A stretch of 64,000 bases of DNA from positions 1 through 64,000 of IMG/VR virus record IMGVR_UViG_3300044922_000409; one strand, 5' to 3'. Origin of the DNA: a virus. A program made the position numbers and the translations under genes. Shown one piece after another: positions 26,339 through 33,285 of this stretch. Every line of letters begins with the position of its first letter. Position 1 is the stretch's first letter. The notes below the pieces were generated by a model that did no database searches, was not told the DNA's origin, and saw only the letters and a program-made list of their open reading frames with translations.

Positions 26339-26860
26339 TCATTTTGCCAAACATAAAGTCTTAACAGCTTCATTGTTTGCATTCCAAAAAGAATCGTAAT
26401 CTGTAAACACCCATTTACCGTTCTTTTTGGAATGATAGTCTACACTTTTTTGTAGTTTGAATTTTTTAATATGTTTATGTTCAAATGCAACATACGAGCC
26501 TTTGCGATTAAACTTCATCATAATGATATTAAAATCATCTGTATCAGCAACTTCTAAAGTTTGCTCAATCCAAGTATCTAAAATCTTAATTTCACCTGCA
26601 GTAAACAATTGATGAAATGGAAAATCAGCATAGGATTTACATTCGGCATTAAAATGTTTCCAATTTAATGGCGGTACAATATCACCCTTCATAGCACGAA
26701 TTTGTCCTTCATGTAAGAAGTCTTTACGCACTGCATTCTTACCTCCGATATAAGCACCGCTGCCTGGTACCCTCATAAAATGACTTCCATATAAAGAGCT
26801 TAAATGTTTTGATACGGTGTTTTCCCAACTGTTCCCTTTTGATTTGCTCTTACTCGGCAT
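26339..26860 (-). CDS. PD-(D/E)XK nuclease, resolvase-like
   Basis: A 173-aa protein with the order expected for a PD-(D/E)XK nuclease: Glu13 in the N-terminal helix (GNSWENTVSKHL), RVPGSGAYIGG (30-40), Gly-Asp60 (MKGDIV), then Glu73-x-Lys75 (NAECKSY). The GSG plus GD...ExK layout is that of archaeal-type Holliday junction resolvase-like enzymes. In T4 the equivalent function, cutting branched DNA before packaging, belongs to the unrelated endonuclease VII. A role in resolving recombination intermediates beside gp46/gp47 is an inference. Start and stop of adjacent genes overlap (TAATG at 26860). Confidence 0.7.
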   Translation of the reverse strand: MPSKSKSKGNSWENTVSKHLSSLYGSHFMRVPGSGAYIGGKNAVRKDFLHEGQIRAMKGDIVPPLNWKHFNAECKSYADFPFHQLFTAGEIKILDTWIEQTLEVADTDDFNIIMMKFNRKGSYVAFEHKHIKKFKLQKSVDYHSKKNGKWVFTDYDSFWNANNEAVKTLCLAK

Positions 26861-27189
26861 TATAATTTCCCTTTCCTTTTTATCTTTACTTTAATTATCG
26901 GTTCGATTAAGCCATCTTGTATTTTTTGGTCACGCTCTTGTATTAACGCTTTAGCACGCTTACTTGGAGTTTTAGGAGAGAAATGATAATATCTCCAATC
27001 TTGAACTGTTTTGCGTTGTTCATCACAATAATTTCTAAGCTTAACGCTAAGTTTTTTAATTTCCATTAATTCTTTACGTAAGTCTACAACAGTAGCTGAA
27101 TTTTGTATTGTAACCCAGCGTTGATGTGCTTTAAAGTATTCATTAAATGCATTCATTATTTCGTCGTGTAATTCTTCATTTGGTAACAT
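26860..27189 (-). CDS. Conserved small protein of the recombination block
   Basis: A 109-aa basic protein, mostly helical (LHDEIMNAFNEYFKAHQRW, VDLRKELMEIKKLSVKLRNYC), with a Lys/Arg-rich C-terminus (IIKVKIKRKGKL). Visible motifs are WRYYHFSPKTPSKRAK at about residues 66-81. It overlaps the resolvase-like gene by one base and has its own late element upstream. Nucleic-acid or partner binding is possible from its charge, but the function is unknown. Confidence 0.75.
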   Translation of the reverse strand: MLPNEELHDEIMNAFNEYFKAHQRWVTIQNSATVVDLRKELMEIKKLSVKLRNYCDEQRKTVQDWRYYHFSPKTPSKRAKALIQERDQKIQDGLIEPIIKVKIKRKGKL

Positions 27190-27208
27190 AATAATTCCAT
27201 ATAATAAC

Positions 27209-27215
27209 TATTTAT
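27209..27215 (-). promoter_or_regulatory. Late promoter for the 109-aa gene
   Basis: CTAATAAATAG on the minus strand contains ATAAATA, 20 bp before the ATG at 27189. It lies between the hairpin after gp46 and the next gene. Confidence 0.5.
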
Positions 27216-27226
27216 TAGTCGTGAGA

Positions 27227-27252
27227 ATGCCACTCTAAAAATAAAGTGGCAT
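27227..27252 (-). terminator. Hairpin after gp46, possible terminator
   Basis: Perfect 8-bp stem ATGCCACT / AGTGGCAT with a 10-nt loop, 5 bp after the gp46 stop. Only a weak T-run (TTCTC) follows on the minus strand, so termination may be partial. Confidence 0.5.
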
Positions 27253-27256
27253 ACAT

Positions 27257-29026
27257 TTATCGGATTTCTAAATCTGTATCGTAGGAAGTAAAACCGTTTT
27301 CCTTTACAACTCTAAGTACATTGTTTACACGTCCAATTAATTCTTCTTTATGACTAATTAAGAACACGTTTTTATGACGTTCTCTTGCCATACCTTTTAG
27401 TACAGTTAACGCACTTTCAATACCATTAGCATCTAAACCGTTGTCAATAAGTTCGTCTACAAATAACAAGTTAATACCTTGATATAGACTTTCCCACACA
27501 TCACGGAATGCCCAAGACATACCTAAAATCAGTCTGTTACGTTCCCCACGGGATAAATTGTCAAAATCTAAATCTTGTCCTAATTGTGTAATTTCGACAG
27601 TTAAATCATTTTGAAATACTACATTATGCGGCAACCCCATCTTATCTAAGTAGTAAGTTAACCGATTGTTTAAGTACGCTAAATTTTGATCTATAATTTT
27701 TTTACGGATAAAACTGTCTTTATTTGTGAGTAGTTTAAGCAAAAACTCTTGGTGATCTTTGAGTGCGTTTGCTTCGTTAATCTTATCCCAACTAATCTCT
27801 TGTAATGCAGCATTCCGCATTTCGTCAATTTGTTCTTGGTATGGATCAGTGTCAACTGCTTTAACTTCTAACTGTTGTTCTAAAGATCTAAAGTTAGTTT
27901 GGTGTTTTAATGCTTGCTCAAGTGTGTCATAATATGTATCTGGTCTAGTTTCAATAACTGTAATATTAGCTAGCTCATTGCATATTTTATTGTAATCAGA
28001 TGACACTTTATCAAAATATTTTTGTGCTTCGAGTAAGTGTTGTTCGGCAGTGTTAAGTAATTCTGTGTGTTTGTGATCGTGTAATTCTTGTTCACAAGCA
28101 TGACATTTTTTGTTATCAAGTGCGTTAATTTCTCTAACATATTTGTCTCTAGTTTTAGTAGCTTGACTTGATGCAGACTCTAAAGTTGCTTTTTCTTTGT
28201 TAAGACTTGCTATTGTTGCACGTTGTTCTAAGTACTCTTTTAGTAACGAATGATTAGCAACTTCAGCTTCAATGTCTACACTTTCCATTTCTACAATGGC
28301 ACGAGCAAGTTTTTCAAGATCAGTTTCTTGTTGACTATACCATGCTTTTTGTCTTAATAACAGGGTATTAATGCTTTGTTGAATACGCTCATTTGACTTT
28401 TTAGCAGCTTCAATGTTTGCAGTTTCTTGATAAATTGTATCTTTGGTTTGTCTAACTTGCTCTTTAAGTGTTTCGGCTTTTTCACTTAGCAATGTAATAC
28501 CTAACAGTTGTTCAATGATTTCTCGTTGATCATTTGCTCTCATTGACAAGAATGGTTCTGTGTAAGTGTTCAATGCAACGATATGTTTGAACATATCATG
28601 ACTCATACCGAATAAGTGATGCAAGTCTTTTTGTGTCTCTCTCATATCGCCTTGTGCATCGTCTGCTAACACTTGTGATTCTTCGTTAACAAAGAACTTA
28701 AGAACAGTTGGTTTGCGTCCACGTTCGATGCGATATGTGTTACCGTCTTTTTCAAAAGACAACGTAACTAACATGTTCTTATTATTGATTTTATTGATTA
28801 AATTATCTTTTTTGATGTTAGTAAGAGCAGAACCGTATAGCGCGTAACTAATAGCGTTTAACATTGCAGTTTTTCCTACTCCGTTTCTAGATCCAGCGTC
28901 ATCACCGCCTTGATCTAGGTTTTCTCCTAATACAAGTGTTAAGTTATCAGTAGTTAAGTTTACTGCTTGCGTTTGGTTACCGATTGAGAGAAAGTTTTTT
29001 GCAGTTATTGATTTAAGTGTTATCAT
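27257..29026 (-). CDS. 46: Recombination nuclease subunit gp46 (SbcC/Rad50-like)
   Basis: A 589-aa SMC-type ATPase, partner of gp47. The complex processes DNA ends for recombination-dependent replication. Motifs: Walker A SRNGVGKTAML at about residues 44-54 (with an insertion GENLDQGGDDAG before it), the zinc hook KKCHACEQEL near 305-314 between two coiled-coil arms, the ABC signature LSRGERNRLILG at about 488-499 and Walker B INLLFVDELID at about 512-522. The length is close to T4 gp46 (560 aa). The start overlaps the end of the endonuclease-like gene by 14 bp, so the natural gp47-gp46 pair is interrupted by an inserted gene. Confidence 0.95.
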   Translation of the reverse strand: MITLKSITAKNFLSIGNQTQAVNLTTDNLTLVLGENLDQGGDDAGSRNGVGKTAMLNAISYALYGSALTNIKKDNLINKINNKNMLVTLSFEKDGNTYRIERGRKPTVLKFFVNEESQVLADDAQGDMRETQKDLHHLFGMSHDMFKHIVALNTYTEPFLSMRANDQREIIEQLLGITLLSEKAETLKEQVRQTKDTIYQETANIEAAKKSNERIQQSINTLLLRQKAWYSQQETDLEKLARAIVEMESVDIEAEVANHSLLKEYLEQRATIASLNKEKATLESASSQATKTRDKYVREINALDNKKCHACEQELHDHKHTELLNTAEQHLLEAQKYFDKVSSDYNKICNELANITVIETRPDTYYDTLEQALKHQTNFRSLEQQLEVKAVDTDPYQEQIDEMRNAALQEISWDKINEANALKDHQEFLLKLLTNKDSFIRKKIIDQNLAYLNNRLTYYLDKMGLPHNVVFQNDLTVEITQLGQDLDFDNLSRGERNRLILGMSWAFRDVWESLYQGINLLFVDELIDNGLDANGIESALTVLKGMARERHKNVFLISHKEELIGRVNNVLRVVKENGFTSYDTDLEIR

Positions 29027-29894
29027 TATAATGGGTAATAAGTTGAATAAGGGTGTTAAGTTCTATAGAACATTTAATATGTTTAGATATATTGTCTGTG
29101 TAAGGCATCATTACTAAGTTACAAATATGACCAATTATTTCCGGAGGAACGCTGTCTGTAAATCCCTGCCAAACACTAAATTTATGGTCTAAATGATAAG
29201 TTAATCGACCTCGTTTATCGTAGTTTTCTAAAATGGTCAAGTTTTGTTTTCTCGTTTCAGCCCATACTTGTCTTTTATATTGTTCAAACTCAGAATGTAA
29301 ATCAGGCGACATACATAATCCTAATTTTACCTTTGTATCTATAACTCTTTCAAAAATTTCTTTAGTTTTTTCTTTAGGACGGCGGGCAACAGTAAGTTTT
29401 ACGTTAGTAGAAACTTTCTGCTTTAATAACGTTGCTTCATCTTCTGATAAATGTAACCATCGATTTTTTCGTCTATTAATATCATTTATTTCTTCAATTG
29501 ATTTAGATTTTAATGTTTCTTGCCATTTTTGTTGGCGTTGACTCCAAATTTCAAATCCTTCTTTATCACCGTATTTGTTAATACATATTTTTTTAGAAAA
29601 GTTAGTCTGAAACTCTGATAGTTTTAAAGTTGCATCTTCGAATGACAGCCCTTTTGTTAACCAAAATTCTAAACATCGAGGAGATAATTTTCGTTTTTCT
29701 TCAGCAGACATTTCTTTTCGTTTTTTACCTCCTTGTTGCTGTCGTTCTTTTACTAATAAGGTTGCTTCATCTTCTGAATATCCTTTGTTGATATAATATA
29801 AAACATTATTTGGTCTTCTAATTGCAATTTGATATTTTGCGTCATCTTCTGAATATCCTTTTGTAATCCAGTATGACAAAGAAAATACTGACAT
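29013..29894 (-). CDS. Homing-endonuclease-like protein between gp46 and gp47
   Basis: A 293-aa protein. The N-terminal half has three copies of a short motif of the form YWITKGYSEDDAK / YINKGYSEDEAT / FWLTKGLSFEDAT (about residues 8-95), and a fourth fragment (HLSEDEATLLKQ). This resembles modular DNA-binding repeats of phage homing endonucleases. The C-terminal part has LTYHLDHKFSVWQGF...CNLVMMPYTDNISKHIKCSI (about 235-275), an H-x-x-D-H...N...K pattern like a His-Asn-His or related His-Me nuclease. Ribosome site AGGAGAAACCT is strong. Position between gp47 and gp46 and a 14-bp overlap into gp46 point to insertion. Nuclease activity is inferred. Confidence 0.65.
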   Translation of the reverse strand: MSVFSLSYWITKGYSEDDAKYQIAIRRPNNVLYYINKGYSEDEATLLVKERQQQGGKKRKEMSAEEKRKLSPRCLEFWLTKGLSFEDATLKLSEFQTNFSKKICINKYGDKEGFEIWSQRQQKWQETLKSKSIEEINDINRRKNRWLHLSEDEATLLKQKVSTNVKLTVARRPKEKTKEIFERVIDTKVKLGLCMSPDLHSEFEQYKRQVWAETRKQNLTILENYDKRGRLTYHLDHKFSVWQGFTDSVPPEIIGHICNLVMMPYTDNISKHIKCSIELNTLIQLITHYNDNT

Positions 29895-29946
29895 AGGTTT
29901 CTCCTTTATTTGTATTTAGTTAACGGCACTGGTAAATGTAATATCT

Positions 29947-30960
29947 TCATAGGTTGCTATAGATTGATAATAATGTGTTTTTGTTATAAGTTTCAGAGTC
30001 AATATTTACAATTTGAGTTGCTACAATTTCGTCTATACTTTCAAATGCTTCAATGTCTACGTTGCTTGATACATCTATTGACTTGCGTTCTTCAATTACT
30101 TTAAGTTCTCTTAATTTATAATCTCCAATAAACTTTTCTTTAATAAAGCTAGCTTCTTCAAAGCTAATATCAATGTCTAATGCTACACGTAAGTGTTGAT
30201 TTGGTTTAAGAATCTTATCAGCATCGTCTAAAAGTTGACTTAATTTAACAGTTCTAAATGTAGGTTGATTTGGCCAAGTAAAGAATTCAGGTTGTCCGTC
30301 CCACTCTAAAACCATCATACCTCTTGCATCGTCCCACGCATCTGCATAGTTATGCGGGAATGCATTACCAATGTAATGCATGTTTTCACGTTGCTGTCTT
30401 TTGTGAAAATGACCACTAAAACCAAGTTCATAACTGCTAAAAGCTTCTAAACTAATCTCACCGTGATCTGGCATTTGTACCATTGCGTTCATAAAAAAAT
30501 GAGGTAATTCAAAGTGACCAAAGATATACTTCGCACCTTTCTTACCAATTTCTTTCCATTCATCATGTACTAACCAAGGACATAATGTAACATTTTTAAT
30601 AGTAGTTGGGTGATGAACTACGGTAATTCCGGGGATATATTTGCCAAATTCAACACTGTGTATGTCACGTTTATCTTTGTAATATAGGTCATGATTACCT
30701 GGAAAAAAGTAAAACTCATCAAATGCTTGACCTAATTTTTCCAAAGCTCGAAGGCTGTAATCCATAGTTGTGATGTTTAAACTATTACGATTATGATGCC
30801 AATCTCCCATAAAGATACCAACATCACACCCTTCTTCTTTTGCTTTTGCAATGTACCAATCTACAAAATCTTCACAATCTTGATTGTGAACGCTGCTGTT
30901 TGACTTAAGACCATAATGGATATCGGTAAAAACAGCAGCCTTTTTAAATAAATTATTCAT
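29947..30960 (-). CDS. 47: Recombination nuclease gp47 (SbcD/Mre11-like)
   Basis: A 337-aa calcineurin-like metallophosphoesterase, the nuclease subunit that works with gp46. Metal-binding motifs are in order: D13-I-H15 (VFTDIHYGL), GDWHHN (about 51-56), GNHD (about 92-95), GHFE (about 148) and GHFHKRQ (about 182-188). The length equals that of T4 gp47 (339 aa). It overlaps the upstream 85-aa gene by 8 bp. In most T4-like phages gp47 and gp46 are close; here the homing-endonuclease-like gene separates them. Confidence 0.95.
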   Translation of the reverse strand: MNNLFKKAAVFTDIHYGLKSNSSVHNQDCEDFVDWYIAKAKEEGCDVGIFMGDWHHNRNSLNITTMDYSLRALEKLGQAFDEFYFFPGNHDLYYKDKRDIHSVEFGKYIPGITVVHHPTTIKNVTLCPWLVHDEWKEIGKKGAKYIFGHFELPHFFMNAMVQMPDHGEISLEAFSSYELGFSGHFHKRQQRENMHYIGNAFPHNYADAWDDARGMMVLEWDGQPEFFTWPNQPTFRTVKLSQLLDDADKILKPNQHLRVALDIDISFEEASFIKEKFIGDYKLRELKVIEERKSIDVSSNVDIEAFESIDEIVATQIVNIDSETYNKNTLLSIYSNL

Positions 30961-31210
30961 TATTTCCTATTGAACTATATTTTAATAAAAACCAAACTAA
31001 ATCTTTGTTTGTGATAAATGTAACATCCCCGCCAAAACTACTATTAAAATTTACGTTGCATTTATAAGTATCTTCAAAAAGCTTTTCAAGATATCTAGCA
31101 GTGGCATCTGGGTGTTCTTCTCTAAGTATTTTATAAGCAGCATCGAGTGCCGGATGCTGAATATCTAATGAGTTATTCGTGATCTTCTGATCGTCGCATT
31201 GCAATGTCAT
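30953..31210 (-). CDS. Small protein between gp55 and gp47
   Basis: An 85-aa protein with the block ALDAAYKILREEHPDATARY followed by LEKLFEDTY (about 22-50) and a Trp-containing C-terminus. Its first 38 nt overlap the end of gp55 in another frame, and its end overlaps gp47 by 8 bp. There is one candidate Met; AGAAGAAT before it is a usable ribosome site. Function unknown. The tight double overlap and balanced composition support that it is real. Confidence 0.65.
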   Translation of the reverse strand: MTLQCDDQKITNNSLDIQHPALDAAYKILREEHPDATARYLEKLFEDTYKCNVNFNSSFGGDVTFITNKDLVWFLLKYSSIGNNE

Positions 31211-31997
31211 ATTCTTCTGATCCGGTCCTAGTATATGATGGGTTCATTCCGTTCATTTCTAAAATATCATCTCTAATATTTTGATTACGTTTTTCTATGT
31301 TAATAACTCTAACAAATGAATTAGTGCAGGCAGCGGTAAAATATGCAAACGGATTATCTGATTTTGATTCATCAAACTGTAAACCAATTTGTGTTAGCTG
31401 TAATATTGCCTGTCCGCGCATCTCGTCATTGTAAGTATACCCTCTTACATTACCTCTAGTTGCGTATCGCTCACACAGTTTAATCATCATTCTTGCTAAA
31501 GTATCAGTAATTTGTCCTGCAGTTCTATGATATTGCCCTGTTTCTAAGTCCCCTGACCAGTGACTCTTGCCAACGCACACTAAAACATTATCTATAAATT
31601 TCCAATGTTGAAACGGTGGAAAGTTTACTTTGTCTCTTTTATCTGCTTCTGTTTTTGGATTTTTCTTTCTAGTTGCATTTAGTGGAATATGTTCATATGA
31701 CATAATTCTAAATACTAAATCTTCTTTTGCTATAGTTTTATAACTAATTTCACAATCTGCTTGTTTAAGTTTTTCGCCATTGTTCTTTCTAGTTAAATAG
31801 TTTAAATCACCTAGCCGCTTTGCTTGATTCCGTTTTGCATCTGCTATAGTACGAATGTTTATCTTATCTATACTAGGTAAAATTAAATCGTATTGATGAT
31901 ACGATGGGTCAGTAAAAACACAATAAGAGCTTTTTGATCTATGTATTTCTAACAGCATATCTTTGTTGTTTAAGTAATTTACTTTTGGTGTAAGCAT
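31173..31997 (-). CDS. 55: Late-transcription sigma factor gp55
   Basis: A 274-aa homologue of T4 gp55, the sigma-like subunit that directs RNA polymerase to late promoters of the TATAAATA type. The family core is clear at the C-terminal half: MMIKLCERYATRGNVRGYTY followed by NDEMRGQAILQ (region 2-like) and DNPFAYFTAACTNSFVRVIN followed by IEKRNQNIRDD. T4 gp55 is 185 aa, so this one has a longer N-terminal half, including a Lys-rich loop (LNATRKKNPKTEADKRDKVN). I chose the Met at 31997 because GGAG lies 9 nt before it; an ATG 15 nt upstream (32012) has no ribosome site. A near-consensus sigma70 promoter lies immediately upstream. Confidence 0.9.
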   Translation of the reverse strand: MLTPKVNYLNNKDMLLEIHRSKSSYCVFTDPSYHQYDLILPSIDKINIRTIADAKRNQAKRLGDLNYLTRKNNGEKLKQADCEISYKTIAKEDLVFRIMSYEHIPLNATRKKNPKTEADKRDKVNFPPFQHWKFIDNVLVCVGKSHWSGDLETGQYHRTAGQITDTLARMMIKLCERYATRGNVRGYTYNDEMRGQAILQLTQIGLQFDESKSDNPFAYFTAACTNSFVRVINIEKRNQNIRDDILEMNGMNPSYTRTGSEEYDIAMRRSEDHE

Positions 31998-32022
31998 TGT
32001 TTGTATCTCCATTTACATAGCT

Positions 32023-32051
32023 ATTATAAACTCTACACTTAATAAAGTCAA
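32023..32051 (-). promoter_or_regulatory. Sigma70-type promoter of gp55
   Basis: On the minus strand TTGACT (32051-32046), 17 bp, TATAAT (32028-32023): 11 of 12 consensus positions. It drives gp55 before late transcription. Its -35 box abuts the plus-strand late element at 32052-32058. Confidence 0.8.
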
Positions 32052-32058
32052 ATAAATA
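32052..32058 (+). promoter_or_regulatory. Late promoter of the baseplate operon
   Basis: CAAATAAATAATG contains ATAAATA, 22 bp before the ATG at 32081, whose leader has ATAAGGAAC as ribosome site. It begins one base after the -35 box of the gp55 promoter. Confidence 0.65.
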
Positions 32059-32080
32059 ATGTAATATAAGGAACACAATT

Positions 32081-32983
32081 ATGTCAATTTCAGGTTTAGG
32101 AGCAGTTGCAGGTGCGGGAATTTCAGCACTTGGCAACGCAGGTAATTTATTAACTAACATACGATCAGCAACGTTGCCTAGAGCAGGCGAAGTAATTGGT
32201 GATTTTATGAGTGTAAAAGCAGCATTTGATGATATGGGAATTGATGATTGGCGAGCAAGACTCACGTTGCCAACGTGGCCAAGTTTTAGAGGAAGTCCGG
32301 TATTAAAGCCATTAGTCGATGCCGGTGGCATGATATTTCCATATACGCCAAACATTCAACTAGCAAGTTCTGCAAAGTACACTACGGTATCACCGATACA
32401 TTCAAATTTTAATTTTCAAGCGTTTCAACATAGTGATCCGGGATCTATTACAGTTACTGCGCCAATGAATGTCGAGGATACTACTCAAGCATTGTATTGG
32501 ATTGCTGCATTACATTACTTTCGATCAATAACTAAAATGTTTTCCGGTAATGATCCAAAAGCAGGGAATCCACCGCCAATTGTAATGTTTAATGCATATG
32601 GAAGTTATGTATTTAATAATGTACCAGTTGTTATAACATCGTTTAGCACTAATCTTACTGCAGAATGCGACTATATTCCAGTTGCTACTGTTACCAGTAA
32701 AGCAGGATTAGTTGCAGGTATGGCAGATGCAGCAGGTCAGGTTTCTAATGCATTTGGATTAAACGGAGTTACTGATATTTTTGATGGTATATCTGAAGTT
32801 GCACAGTTAGCAAATTCATTAGGTACAGGCGGCACAAAAAAAGACGGGACAGCATATGTTCCTACTAAATCGTCGTTTACTATAACAATGGTACCTGCGT
32901 ATAGTAGAACAAGTGCTCGCAAGTTTAGTTTAGATAATTTCGTCGCAGGCGGATATTTAAATAACAGTTTTGGATATTTATAA
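32081..32983 (+). CDS. Tail tube/baseplate junction protein (gp48/gp54-like)
   Basis: A 300-aa virion protein. A Gly/Ala-rich N-terminus is followed by a core with FPYTPNIQLASSAKYTTVSP (about 86-105), the segment ALYWIAALHYFRSITKMFSG (137-156) and NPPPIVMFNAYGSYVFNNVP (about 163-182), then VPVKSSF-like KSSFTITMVPAYSRTSARKF near the C-terminus. I recall this set of motifs from baseplate tail-tube cap or initiator proteins (gp48/gp54) of aquatic T4-like phages. Such proteins close the baseplate centre and start tube polymerisation. It opens the plus-strand baseplate operon and is followed directly by gp53. Which of the two T4 proteins it equals cannot be decided here. Confidence 0.65.
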   Translation: MSISGLGAVAGAGISALGNAGNLLTNIRSATLPRAGEVIGDFMSVKAAFDDMGIDDWRARLTLPTWPSFRGSPVLKPLVDAGGMIFPYTPNIQLASSAKYTTVSPIHSNFNFQAFQHSDPGSITVTAPMNVEDTTQALYWIAALHYFRSITKMFSGNDPKAGNPPPIVMFNAYGSYVFNNVPVVITSFSTNLTAECDYIPVATVTSKAGLVAGMADAAGQVSNAFGLNGVTDIFDGISEVAQLANSLGTGGTKKDGTAYVPTKSSFTITMVPAYSRTSARKFSLDNFVAGGYLNNSFGYL

Positions 32984-32984
32984 T

Positions 32985-33284
32985 ATGGCATCATATAGCA
33001 ATACAAGTCCGTGGTTTAGAACCCCTATAACACAAGGATATTTAGGTATATTAAAAATACGTCCGGTTGCAGAAGAAGTATCGGATTTTTTATATACGAT
33101 TGAATCTCAATATACACATCGTCCTGATCTATTAGCGTTTGATTTATACGGCACTTCTGCATTATGGTGGGTATTTACGCAGCGTAATTTAGATGTAATA
33201 CAAGATCCAATATTTGATTTTGTACCAGGAACGAAGATATATATTCCGCAATTTAGTAAATTAAAAATATCATTAGGAATATAA
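32985..33284 (+). CDS. 53: Baseplate wedge protein gp53
   Basis: A 99-aa homologue of T4 gp53 (196 aa), which joins wedges during baseplate assembly. The family core is RPDLLAFDLYGTSALWWVFT then QRNLDVIQDPIFDFVPG and TKIYIPQ (residues 46-90). The ATG at 32985 lies one base after the previous stop; an ATG 15 nt upstream would overlap the previous gene and was not chosen. The shorter length suggests that only the core domain is kept. Confidence 0.85.
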   Translation: MASYSNTSPWFRTPITQGYLGILKIRPVAEEVSDFLYTIESQYTHRPDLLAFDLYGTSALWWVFTQRNLDVIQDPIFDFVPGTKIYIPQFSKLKISLGI

Positions 33285-33285
33285 T

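Noticed and set aside
31173-32012. Longer gp55 start at 32012
   Set aside because: No ribosome site before it; the GGAG that begins inside this extension is correctly spaced for the Met at 31997.
32970-33284. Longer gp53 start (5 extra codons)
   Set aside because: It would overlap the previous stop by 14 bp and lacks a ribosome site; ATG at 32985 gives the expected start.
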